Source: Psychromonas sp. Urea-02u-13
GTDB taxonomy: Bacteria; Pseudomonadota; Gammaproteobacteria; Enterobacterales; Psychromonadaceae
DNA: 64,000 nucleotides
Reading direction: 5' to 3'
Assembly (NCBI RefSeq): GCF_002835995.1
Contig: NZ_PJBZ01000038.1
Coordinates: forward strand, 1 to 64,000
Under the pieces are notes generated by a model. It saw only the letters and a program-made list of their open reading frames with translations. It was not told the DNA's origin and did not search any database. The position numbers were made by a program, and so were the translations under genes. Shown here piece after piece: positions 1 through 7,246 of this stretch (the first letter of the stretch is position 1; each line of letters starts with the position of its first letter).

Positions 1-14
1 GGTAGTCGGCACCA
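1..14 (+). tRNA. tRNA-Thr, 3' end only (cut by window edge)
   Basis: The first 14 bases are a tRNA 3' acceptor strand with discriminator base and CCA. They match the end of the E. coli thrU-type tRNA-Thr (acceptor GCCGAC paired with GTCGGC, then ACCA). Only the tail is in the window, so the anticodon cannot be read. The identity rests on the remembered acceptor sequence and the nearby tRNA-Phe. Confidence 0.7.
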
Positions 15-44
15 GTTACAACTCATCGCAAGATGATAAAGTTA

Positions 45-61
45 GACTTAGTTAGCTCAGT
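45..61 (+). other. tRNA D-arm-like fragment
   Basis: The bases GACTTAGTTAGCTCAGT resemble the 5' part of a tRNA (acceptor end, then the TTAGCTCAGT D-arm). No anticodon arm or T-arm follows. It lies between the tRNA-Thr tail and tRNA-Phe and is probably a remnant of a deleted or partly duplicated tRNA gene. Confidence 0.4.
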
Positions 62-98
62 TTATTTAAGACAGAGTTGAAAGTTTAACAAAAGTTAT

Positions 99-174
99 GC
101 TTCGTTAGCTCAGTCGGTAGAGCAGAGGATTGAAAATCCTCGTGTCCTTGGTTCAATTCCGAGACGAAGCACCA
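99..174 (+). tRNA. tRNA-Phe (anticodon GAA)
   Basis: This 76-nt gene has a full cloverleaf. The acceptor GCTTCGT pairs with ACGAAGC, the D-arm is TTAGCTCAGTCGGTAGAG, the anticodon stem-loop GGATTGAAAATCC gives GAA, the T-arm is CTTGGTTCAATTCCGAG, and ACCA is encoded. The body closely follows E. coli tRNA-Phe apart from the acceptor stem. It is followed 8 nt later by a strong intrinsic terminator, and its 3' end is duplicated in degenerate form downstream. Confidence 0.95.
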
Positions 175-181
175 TCATTTA

Positions 182-214
182 AGCCCAGATAAAGAAATTT
201 ATCTGGGCTTTTTT
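182..214 (+). terminator. Intrinsic terminator of the tRNA-Phe transcript
   Basis: The stem AGCCCAGATAAA / TTTATCTGGGCT (12 bp, loop GAAA) is followed by a T run. It lies directly after tRNA-Phe and is the first of four similar terminators spaced about 100 bp apart. Confidence 0.85.
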
Positions 215-225
215 GTTTCTAGATT

Positions 226-585
226 CGGACTGCGTCCTTGGTTCAACTTTTAATTTGAAGCCCAGAGACGAAGTACCACCATTCAAGCCCTAAGTAATTT
301 ATTACTTAGGGCTTTTTTGTATTTAAAATCGGACTCCGTCCTTGGTTCACTTTTAATTTGAAGCCCAGAGACGAAGCGCCATCATTCAAGCCACAACTAT
401 TCATTTAGTTGTGGCTTTTTTGTTTCTATAACGGACTGCGTCCTTGGTTCAACTTTTATTAAAACCCAAGAGACGAAGCGCCATCATTCAAGCCACAACT
501 ATTCATTTAGTTGTGGCTTTTTTGTTTCTACAACGGACTCATCCTTGGTTCAGATTTTGATTAAAACCCAAGAGACGAAGCGGCT
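226..585 (+). repeat. Tandem tRNA-Phe-tail / terminator repeats (four units)
   Basis: Units start at about 226, 330, 433 and 534, a period of 101-104 bp. Each begins CGGACT, contains TCCTTGGTTCA (the tRNA-Phe variable loop and T-stem), then an insertion replacing the T-loop, then AGAGACGAAG (T-stem end and acceptor strand), followed by CCA-like bases. The first three units end in their own intrinsic terminator (stems at 286-312, 389-415 and 491-517); the fourth is cut short. The T-arm insertion can itself fold (TTCAA/TTGAA, or CTTGG with a later CCAAG). The arrangement resembles the tRNA-tail repeats after E. coli tyrT. No tRNA body is present, so these are not functional tRNAs. Confidence 0.85.
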
Positions 586-608
586 TAAACAGTTCAAAAG
601 CTCAAAGC

Positions 609-829
609 AATTCACCACGAAAGCACGAAGAAAAAGAAGGTTAAAGATTTCCTTCGTGTTCTCTGTGTAACGCAGTGGCTTCGTGGTTATCTTTGTTTTT
701 ATCTTTGTTTCTTTTTTATTTGCACAGCAAGCTTAAACAAGTTCAAAAGCAATTCACCACGAAGACACGACGAAAATGAAGGTTAAAGATTTCCTTCGGG
801 TTCTCTGTGTAACGTAGTGGCTTCGTGGT
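609..829. repeat. Two direct copies of a palindromic intergenic repeat
   Basis: Copies at 609-687 and 750-829 share TTCACCACGAA, GAAGGTTAAAGATTTCCTTCG, TTCTCTGTGTAACG and GTGGCTTCGTGGT. Within each copy ACCACGAAG and CTTCGTGGT are inverted, so each can fold as one long hairpin. A degenerate copy lies at 23424-23455 on the other strand. No open reading frame fits. The stretch 830-1004 after it shows nothing I can name. Confidence 0.7.
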
Positions 830-1004
830 CGAATTTGGTTTTGATAGTCTCATTAAGCCCCTCAAAGCGAAGATGGCAACAAAACTAAGCCACTCCACTC
901 ATTGTTGCAATGAGTTAGCCTCTACACCCGCGAGAGCGAATTAGGGCTATCAATAAGCATAACCAATTCCACGGTCTGAAGTGGCATAGTTAATTTCACC
1001 AAAT

Positions 1005-1041
1005 AAAAAAGCCCTAAGTACTTTCATACTGAGGGCTTTAT
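1005..1041 (-). terminator. Terminator of the DUF2955-HlyD-AI-2E cluster
   Basis: On the minus strand AGCCCT...AGGGCT forms a stem followed by a T6 run. It lies about 40 bp after the stop of the DUF2955 gene. The plus-strand reading is also a weak terminator. Confidence 0.7.
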
Positions 1042-1078
1042 TCATTGAATCGACATTGTTTTATCTAATAAACCGAGA

Positions 1079-2125
1079 TTAGCCTTTGCTATTCGCAATA
1101 CCAAAATGATCCAACACTTTTAACATCGTAACGATATAAGCAATAGCACCAGAGATAAGAACGATGCGATTAATCAAAATGGCATTAAAATCCGCGCCCG
1201 CGACCATACTGCTATTAAAGACAACTAGCATTGCGATTAAGGCAGAACTGTAATATTTAGCCGTACTCTTACTCGAGAATATATTACGTGCAAAATACAA
1301 CGAGGTGGCGAGCAATAACATAAGAAAAAAGTGATACTGCGGTACGGCAACCATCAACCAGTAAAAAACCCATGCGTAAGCACCTCCTAATAGTGTTGAT
1401 ATCATCGAATTTTTACCTGCGTCGATGCCAGCACTTAATTCAGGTTTTAAGATAAATAGTGCGGCAAAAACCATCACTAATAAATAATCAATCAAACCAT
1501 AACTAATAAAAACAGCCGCCACGGGAAAAGTAACCAAAGTACTTTTTAGGGCAAGTTGAGCTGCAACCTTGGCATATTTTTTTTGAAAACCAGGGGGTGT
1601 TGGAAAGGCGCTAAATTGAGGGTCAGGGAAAATAAAGTGCATTAGCCAGATCATCGCAATGGTTAACCAACTTGAGTAAACAAATCCTGCAGAAAACCCA
1701 ATGGCCAAGCCTTCACTGGTATTCGCTATCATCGGTAATATTAAAATAGCAATCAGGCTCATCAGGGTTAACCAGAATGATCCACCTCGATTGAGGTAAT
1801 AATAGATATGGAATAATGCCAAGCCTAGCATCAGAATATAAGCGATCGGATACTGTAAAAAGAACAACGAAAACACTAACCCTAAAGCAAACGCCTTTAG
1901 GGTATTAAGCATGTTTTTAAGGCTCGCTTGCAAACTAGGTTTAGGGAAAGGTAATGCTAATAACATGCAGCTAAAAATAGGCAGTAAAAATGCAAGTGGC
2001 CAGTTAATACCATACGCAAGAGCAGCAGACAATGTAACACCAAATGCAAAACGCATTTGGCGCATACAAGTAACATCTTGTTTGATGCTTTGCCAAAAAC
2101 CTATTTTTACAACCTTAGTAGACAT
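1079..2125 (-). CDS. DUF2955 / FUSC-like inner-membrane protein
   Basis: This 348-aa protein is almost entirely hydrophobic, with about eight to ten membrane segments in two halves separated near residues 170-190 (the IFPDPQFSAFPTPPG linker). That layout is typical of DUF2955, a relative of the FUSC/AaeB aromatic-acid exporter family. It overlaps the end of the HlyD-type gene by 11 bp, so the two are probably translated together. In such pairs the HlyD protein is the periplasmic adaptor and this protein the likely inner-membrane transporter. The substrate is unknown and no outer-membrane partner is present here. The family call comes from layout and sequence flavour only. Confidence 0.75.
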   Translation of the reverse strand: MSTKVVKIGFWQSIKQDVTCMRQMRFAFGVTLSAALAYGINWPLAFLLPIFSCMLLALPFPKPSLQASLKNMLNTLKAFALGLVFSLFFLQYPIAYILMLGLALFHIYYYLNRGGSFWLTLMSLIAILILPMIANTSEGLAIGFSAGFVYSSWLTIAMIWLMHFIFPDPQFSAFPTPPGFQKKYAKVAAQLALKSTLVTFPVAAVFISYGLIDYLLVMVFAALFILKPELSAGIDAGKNSMISTLLGGAYAWVFYWLMVAVPQYHFFLMLLLATSLYFARNIFSSKSTAKYYSSALIAMLVVFNSSMVAGADFNAILINRIVLISGAIAYIVTMLKVLDHFGIANSKG

Positions 2126-3251
2126 AGGATAACCAGCTAAGCGCCCTTATCCATAACCAGCCCATACTATTTACGAACCAGTTGTCTCCCGTATACACTT
2201 GCACGTCCGCTTGTCCGCCTGCACGTAACGACCCTTTAGGCATGCTAGCGATATCATCAAAAGAGATCATCACAGGGAAACGTTGCGCATCACGTAACCA
2301 CCCTGTTGTCCCTTCAACCGTATTTAACCCACCAATAGCATCTGGCGTAGATGAATTAACAGCAAAACCAATACTGCTTATTTTTCCGCTATAAATAGTG
2401 CCAGGCTGCACATCAAGGGATATCTCAACCGGATTGCCAATTTTTAAATTAGCTAAGTTGTTTTCACGCAGGTTTACTTGTAACCAGATATTACCAAATT
2501 CAACAAAAGTCATTACCGGCTGTCCTGCATTCGCATAGAAACCTTCATCAACTTGTAGGTTAGTAATGCCACCAAATGAAGGGGCTAACACTGTGGTACG
2601 GCTTAAGTTTAACTGAGCCTGTTTAAGGTTAGCCATCGCGCTACGAATACGTGGGTTTTTATCCCCTTCTGCGCCTAACGCTTGTTTCGCTTTATCTAAC
2701 CCTGCTTCAGCACTTCGCACTTGTGCTTTACCTTGTTTAATCGCAGCACGGGCTTTATCACCTTCAGACTTTGAGAAAACTTGTTTTTTTTCCATCTCAA
2801 ATACACGTGCACTTTGTGCTTGAATATGTTCTAGGTTTGTTTCAGCAACCACCAATTGTGCTTGTGCGGTCACCACAGTGGCAACACCCGCACCAATCTC
2901 TTGACCAGCAAGTTCTAATGATGACTCAGCCGTTTCAACGGCTAACTCATAATCACTAGCATCAATGCGAAACAACATTTTTCCCGCGTCAACGACTTGG
3001 TCTTTTTCGACATCAACATCAACAATACGCCCAGAAACTTGAGGAACAACAGGAATAACATAGCTATGTATGCGCGCTTGATCAGACCACGGTGCATGCC
3101 TATCTGCAATCACATACCAAACAAAGACAAAGGCGACCGCTATTAAGACTATTTTAGTAATGCGGCGCACCGGATCCTTCTGCACGGCCACAACCTCTTC
3201 CGCTACGTCAGCAACGGAAGATTGTTCTGTTTTTTCATTCTCTTTAGTCAT
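2115..3251 (-). CDS. HlyD-family membrane fusion (periplasmic adaptor) protein
   Basis: This 378-aa protein has a short acidic cytoplasmic N-terminus, one membrane anchor (about residues 33-50, IVLIAVAFVFVWYVIAD) and a biotinyl-lipoyl-like domain (VSGRIVDVDVEKDQVVDAGKML). A long alpha-helical hairpin of Ala/Gln/Lys-rich helices follows (about 90-215), then the second lipoyl half (LAPSFGGITNLQVDEGFYA) and a beta-barrel region. This is the EmrA/AaeA architecture. It overlaps the AI-2E-family gene upstream by 8 bp and the DUF2955 gene downstream by 11 bp, so the three form one operon. The role is probably coupling an inner-membrane exporter to an outer-membrane channel. Confidence 0.88.
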   Translation of the reverse strand: MTKENEKTEQSSVADVAEEVVAVQKDPVRRITKIVLIAVAFVFVWYVIADRHAPWSDQARIHSYVIPVVPQVSGRIVDVDVEKDQVVDAGKMLFRIDASDYELAVETAESSLELAGQEIGAGVATVVTAQAQLVVAETNLEHIQAQSARVFEMEKKQVFSKSEGDKARAAIKQGKAQVRSAEAGLDKAKQALGAEGDKNPRIRSAMANLKQAQLNLSRTTVLAPSFGGITNLQVDEGFYANAGQPVMTFVEFGNIWLQVNLRENNLANLKIGNPVEISLDVQPGTIYSGKISSIGFAVNSSTPDAIGGLNTVEGTTGWLRDAQRFPVMISFDDIASMPKGSLRAGGQADVQVYTGDNWFVNSMGWLWIRALSWLSYVY

Positions 3252-4329
3252 TACTATTCTCGTTTTTAACCAGCTCTTCAGTGCTGGTATTTAACCACTT
3301 CATAAACAGCTCATAACCTAATGCCAGTATGATCGCGCCAACAAAAAGTCCGATAATGCCCGACATCATCATGCCGCCAATAGCGCCCAATAAAATAACC
3401 AGCATAGGCGTTTCCATACCACGACCTAAAAATATTGGCTTGAGGAAACCATCACTTGCGCTAACAACCAGAGAGTAAATCATGAAGATAACCGCAGGTG
3501 TTGTATCTGCGACTGAAAACACATAGGAAATAACAAAACCTAATACTAAAATAGGCGGAAGTTGTGCAATCGCCATGACCAGAATAACTAAAGACCATAA
3601 ACCCCATGCAGGCACATCCATTATATACATACCTAATGCTGCCAGCGTCGCTTGAATCAATGCCACACCTAATACACCTTGTGCCACACTGCGAATCGTA
3701 TCGCGCGCAAGATCGGTATATTCTTTACCTGTTTTTGAGTCCGTTAAACGAGAGAATACTTTAATCAAAACCGCATAAGCACTCTCAGCACTGGCGACAA
3801 AAACAGCCGAGATGATGATAGAAAGCACAAACTGTAATACCGTCCCGCCGACACCCGCAATAGCCGAAAAGGCGCCTCCAGCAAGACTTTTCATTTGAGG
3901 TAAATGTGCGTTTAATGTGTTTTCAAGGTTCTTTGAAGCGCCATTCCAAAATGCATAGGCTTTTTCACCAATTAATGGCCATTCAGCTACATTCTTACTT
4001 GGTGGTGGTATTTTTAATGCACCACTCTGATATTGCTCGTTCAGTGCGACTGACGTATCAATCAATGAATTTGAGATCATTGCCGTTGGTGTAATTAACG
4101 CAGAAATTGCAATAATTGCATATAACGATGCGGCTAATTTAGCTTTACCGCCTAACACTTTTTTAAAGCGGGTGAACATAGGGTAAATTGCCACAGCAAT
4201 AATTGCGCCCCACAGTACAGGCATTACAAAGGGAGATAATATTTTCGCACAAAAATAAATAACGACCGCGACTAAACTGAGGCGAATAGTTGCTTCAATT
4301 GTGTTTTTTGTAAACTGATGACTTTCCAT
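3244..4329 (-). CDS. AI-2E / PerM-family transporter
   Basis: The protein is about 361 aa with paired N-terminal membrane helices, a central soluble stretch (about residues 85-150) and five to six C-terminal helices. The C-terminal part carries PPILVLG and GGMMMSGIIGLFVGAIILALGYELF, typical of the AI-2E transporter (UPF0118/PerM) family. I place the start at MESHQFTKN. A start up to 51 bp upstream (4380) is possible, because neither has a strong ribosome binding site. It leads the operon with the HlyD and DUF2955 genes. Known family members export signals or act as Na+/H+ antiporters, so the substrate cannot be read from sequence. Confidence 0.8.
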   Translation of the reverse strand: MESHQFTKNTIEATIRLSLVAVVIYFCAKILSPFVMPVLWGAIIAVAIYPMFTRFKKVLGGKAKLAASLYAIIAISALITPTAMISNSLIDTSVALNEQYQSGALKIPPPSKNVAEWPLIGEKAYAFWNGASKNLENTLNAHLPQMKSLAGGAFSAIAGVGGTVLQFVLSIIISAVFVASAESAYAVLIKVFSRLTDSKTGKEYTDLARDTIRSVAQGVLGVALIQATLAALGMYIMDVPAWGLWSLVILVMAIAQLPPILVLGFVISYVFSVADTTPAVIFMIYSLVVSASDGFLKPIFLGRGMETPMLVILLGAIGGMMMSGIIGLFVGAIILALGYELFMKWLNTSTEELVKNENSND

Positions 4330-4618
4330 GATAAATGTCCATATTGATGATGTAATGATTTTCATTCTAGTTACTAACATATTGAATTGATATTCTATTT
4401 ACATGATTAACTCAAAAGCGATAACCTAACACTGTATTTAACTGACTTAGCCCTTCTTGCTAACAATGCACTGCTGCTCTATGAGCAGTCTGCTGAGGAA
4501 AAATCCTTGATTAATGGCTTCTCAATGGCGTTCACAGTGACAGCCCATTAAAAATGGTTATCGAAACAGATTAAAAAACAGTAAACTAGATGCTCAATTA
4601 TTATCAGTGAGGTAAAAG

Positions 4619-5311
4619 ATGCACGCGTTACTTTCAAGGAAAAATGTGACTGAAAAGGATAACTTTTCGTATCTTTTATTTAGCCTGTTTTTTTTATTAT
4701 TATCGAGCGCATTGGTTGACCAATTTTTGGCGCACTCTTTAATCGGACAATCCTTGGTTATTGCACTTACTGTCATTAGCATGTCAATTGGTGTGTGGAG
4801 TTTACGATCCAGCCGTTATGCATTTAATACCGCATTAGGTTTAGTCGTCGCTACGATTGTTATCAGCGCAATAGTGATATTATTAGACAAAGCAGAACTC
4901 GAATTTATCCATCTGTTATTAATGCTCTACTTTTTTATCATCACCCTCAGGCTAGCCTCTCAACAGGTATTATTTGCAGGTAAAGTCACGCGTAATAGCA
5001 TTGTGGGCTCTATCTGTATCTTTTTATTACTCGGCCTTATTTGGGTAATGTTATATATCTTACTTACCGAGTTTACTCCCAATGCATTTGCAGGGCTTGA
5101 AGCAGGCTCATGGCAACAAAATTTCCCCGATTTTATCTACTTCAGCTTTGTAACCCTAACGACATTAGGCTTCGGAGACTTACTTCCAATTAGTCCCTTG
5201 GCACGTTTTCTTGTTTATATTGAAGCAATCGTTGGCGTGTTTTATATGGCGATTGTTGTTTCAAGTTTAGTCAGCGCCGGCTTGGCCAATGCACAAGAAA
5301 AAAATAGTTAA
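4619..5311 (+). CDS. Potassium channel protein (two-pore-helix ion channel domain)
   Basis: This 230-aa membrane protein has about six hydrophobic segments. The last two flank a pore loop with TLTTLGFGDLLP; GFGD at residues 184-187 is the K+ selectivity-filter signature. There is no regulatory cytoplasmic domain such as RCK, and the C-terminus ends soon after the last helix. No obvious arginine-rich S4 voltage sensor is seen. The start has a GAGG ribosome binding site (GAGGTAAAAG). The next gene begins 2 nt after the stop, so they are almost certainly one operon. That gene is a polyamine-synthesis enzyme, and polyamines are known blockers of some K+ channels, which makes the pairing suggestive. 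Confidence 0.88.
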   Translation: MHALLSRKNVTEKDNFSYLLFSLFFLLLSSALVDQFLAHSLIGQSLVIALTVISMSIGVWSLRSSRYAFNTALGLVVATIVISAIVILLDKAELEFIHLLLMLYFFIITLRLASQQVLFAGKVTRNSIVGSICIFLLLGLIWVMLYILLTEFTPNAFAGLEAGSWQQNFPDFIYFSFVTLTTLGFGDLLPISPLARFLVYIEAIVGVFYMAIVVSSLVSAGLANAQEKNS

Positions 5312-5313
5312 TT

Positions 5314-6144
5314 ATGTTTTATGAAGGTAGTGAAAAACGCTTAGAGATAACATCAACATTAAACTTACTTGAATTTGATGAGGATTTTTGGCAAGAAATG
5401 GTTAAGCAAGCAGGTGCTTTTATTATTTCTAAAATTGAAAATGAACAGATCAAAGCATTCTTACTGTCTGAGTCCAGCCTATTTGTGTGGAAAAATCGCT
5501 TATTGCTGATCACCTGTGGTGAAACACATTTATTGCAGGCTGCGCTATTTTTTCAAAAGGCCGTACAACGTCAGGAAATAACCTCTTTGTTATTTCAACG
5601 CCATCAAGCGCATTATCCAGAACGTCAAAAAAGCAGTTTTCAGCAAGACAGTTTACAGCTACAAAATAAATTAAAGGGTAATAGCCAGCATTGGTCTAAG
5701 GGTTATTGCGGTGATATTTTTCTGTTTGGTAATAACCAACAAGCTAACCCGACCAAAAACATATTTATGTTACATGAGCTAGGTAGTGTATTTTTTGAAG
5801 AGTTGCAGAAAGGTAAAGTAGATACATCGAGAGTCGCCAAGCAATTAAAGCTGACAAGCTATTTTAACGGTTTTAGCATCGACCAATACAGTTTTGAGCC
5901 TAAAGGGTATTCCCTGAATGCGATCGATGGAGAGCGCTATTTCACGCTACATATTACCCCAGAAAAACTCAGTAGTTACATTAGCTTTGAATCTAACTTA
6001 TCGGCCCATGAGGTGAGTGTATTTCAGCAGCATCTTAGTGTTCTATTTCAGCCCCAACGCGCTTACCTGATGTTATTTAATGCGACAAAACAAAAGTTAA
6101 ATATTGAAACAAGACAAGTAACTACTCAGGCCGTTGCCATTTAA
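5314..6144 (+). CDS. Eukaryotic-type S-adenosylmethionine decarboxylase
   Basis: This 276-aa protein aligns by eye with human AMD1 rather than with bacterial SpeD. FYEGSEKRLE matches the FFEGTEKLLE N-terminus (Glu4, Glu7 and Glu11 equal human Glu8, Glu11 and Glu15). LLSESSLFV holds the Glu53-Ser54 self-cleavage site that would yield the pyruvoyl group. TCGETHLL carries Cys68 (human Cys82). GYSLNA Ser200 and TLHITPE His213 match human Ser229 and His243, needed for processing. It is about 60 residues shorter than the human enzyme. It should make decarboxylated AdoMet for spermidine synthesis. No aminopropyltransferase is nearby, and the partner gene is the K+ channel 2 nt upstream. Confidence 0.9.
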   Translation: MFYEGSEKRLEITSTLNLLEFDEDFWQEMVKQAGAFIISKIENEQIKAFLLSESSLFVWKNRLLLITCGETHLLQAALFFQKAVQRQEITSLLFQRHQAHYPERQKSSFQQDSLQLQNKLKGNSQHWSKGYCGDIFLFGNNQQANPTKNIFMLHELGSVFFEELQKGKVDTSRVAKQLKLTSYFNGFSIDQYSFEPKGYSLNAIDGERYFTLHITPEKLSSYISFESNLSAHEVSVFQQHLSVLFQPQRAYLMLFNATKQKLNIETRQVTTQAVAI

Positions 6145-6154
6145 GCCTAGTTCA

Positions 6155-6215
6155 TCGTTGAAAAATACTCATTTAAACCATTAAACTGCGCTTTTTTGCC
6201 TTGAACTAGGCATAA
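6155..6215. repeat. Dispersed intergenic repeat, copy 1
   Basis: This stretch (TACTCATTTAAACC ... TTAAACTGCGCTTTTTTGCCTTGAACTA) matches two copies near 57606-57660 and, inverted, 57761-57850. No coding potential is seen. The following 130 bp up to the next gene include a C8 run at 6323-6330. Confidence 0.6.
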
Positions 6216-6351
6216 ATGGCTTATCCCTGAGCATTTACAGTTTATTTTTATAAAAACAACTCAAATTCGAAGGAGTGCTGAGTAGTTACCAACACAAGTC
6301 ATAAAGGGAGTTATTGAAGCTTCCCCCCCCTACAACTAACTAATAAACCAA

Positions 6352-7035
6352 TTACGGTTTCAGTATAAATACAGTTTCAACGCGGTCGTTAATCGTTATT
6401 GCTTTAGGCTGTACTGTTAATGACTCATTACTGTCCATTGCCATTGCGCGCATCATAACGGGTCTAGCCTGACTATTTTGATAGTTAATTGAATAAACCT
6501 TACCTAACTTCGCATCATATAGTTTAGCCAAATCACCCGCTTTTTGTTTACTGTCTAATACGGCCATTTCACGTACTTTCCCCTGCCATTGCTCAGGTGT
6601 TTGTAAACCGTATTGTAATGGTGAAATTGATTCTACCTTAGCGTTTAACAAAGCATCGATGAACTGATTCGCTTCGTTAACATCCGTTAAACGATAACTT
6701 AACTCGTGCGTTACACGCACACCTAACAAAATACGTTTATTCTTTTGGTAATCATATTCAGGGCGTGTTGATTGGCTAATGCTCTCTACTTTCTCAGTAT
6801 CAAACCCTGCTTTTTTTAAATTCTTTAATAAATCAGCGACCTTTTTATCAACCTCTTGCTTAGCCATCTCAGCATGTTTATTAGTGGCACTTGGCTGAAA
6901 TTGAATAATAACTTGATCTGCTTTTACTTCCATTGAAGCACTGCCCGTCACTGAGATGTAAGGGTCATCTGGAAAAGAACCTGCCATCGCCGAAAATGAA
7001 GAGATTGAAAATAGTGCCAATAATAAATAACGCAT
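6352..7035 (-). CDS. Periplasmic SIMPL-domain protein (YggE-like)
   Basis: This 227-aa protein starts with a clear signal peptide (MRYLLLALFSISSFSAMAG, likely cut after AMA). A SIMPL (DUF541) domain follows, beginning DPYISVTGSASMEVKADQVIIQF and ending with the beta-rich ARPVMMRAMA...VFILKP tail. E. coli YggE is linked to protection against oxidative stress, but the molecular role of the family is poorly known. It is divergent from the class I aldolase gene, and the 211-bp spacer contains a Fur-like palindrome. Confidence 0.85.
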   Translation of the reverse strand: MRYLLLALFSISSFSAMAGSFPDDPYISVTGSASMEVKADQVIIQFQPSATNKHAEMAKQEVDKKVADLLKNLKKAGFDTEKVESISQSTRPEYDYQKNKRILLGVRVTHELSYRLTDVNEANQFIDALLNAKVESISPLQYGLQTPEQWQGKVREMAVLDSKQKAGDLAKLYDAKLGKVYSINYQNSQARPVMMRAMAMDSNESLTVQPKAITINDRVETVFILKP

Positions 7036-7170
7036 ATGCTTTCCTTAATAAAGTAGTGACGGTAAGACCAACAGGGTAATAAACAGTTCATATTCTCAAT
7101 AAAAAAATAGTATTTCAATCATTTAATTTCCTGCTTATTAAAAATTTAGTTTAAATAAAAACAACAGAAG

Positions 7171-7214
7171 CAAATGATAACCATTTGCATTTGAAAAATA
7201 TCAATGTATATTAT
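7171..7214 (+). promoter_or_regulatory. Fur-like box overlapping the class I aldolase promoter
   Basis: GCAAATGATAACCATTTGC (7171-7189) has perfect 7-bp inverted arms and agrees with the classical Fur consensus at 14 of 19 positions. It overlaps a likely -35 (TTGCAT, 7186-7191). A -10 (TATTAT, 7209-7214) follows at 17 bp spacing, 33 bp before the aldolase ATG. Binding of Fur there should repress the gene when iron is plentiful. The regulator identity is inferred from the motif only. Confidence 0.6.
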
Positions 7215-7246
7215 CACTAAATTCATTCACCCACTGAGTCTTAATA

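Noticed and set aside
226-585. CRISPR array
   Set aside because: The repeats are tRNA-derived units of about 100 bp with terminators, without short uniform repeats, unique spacers or cas genes.
4594-4782. 62-codon open frame on the minus strand opposite the K+ channel start
   Set aside because: It is antisense to a well-supported gene, has no recognisable domain and its composition is what a shadow frame would give.
6323-6330. C8 run as a possible phase-variation site
   Set aside because: It lies outside any coding frame and not in a promoter spacer I can define. The G7 run at 10779-10785 was set aside for the same reason.
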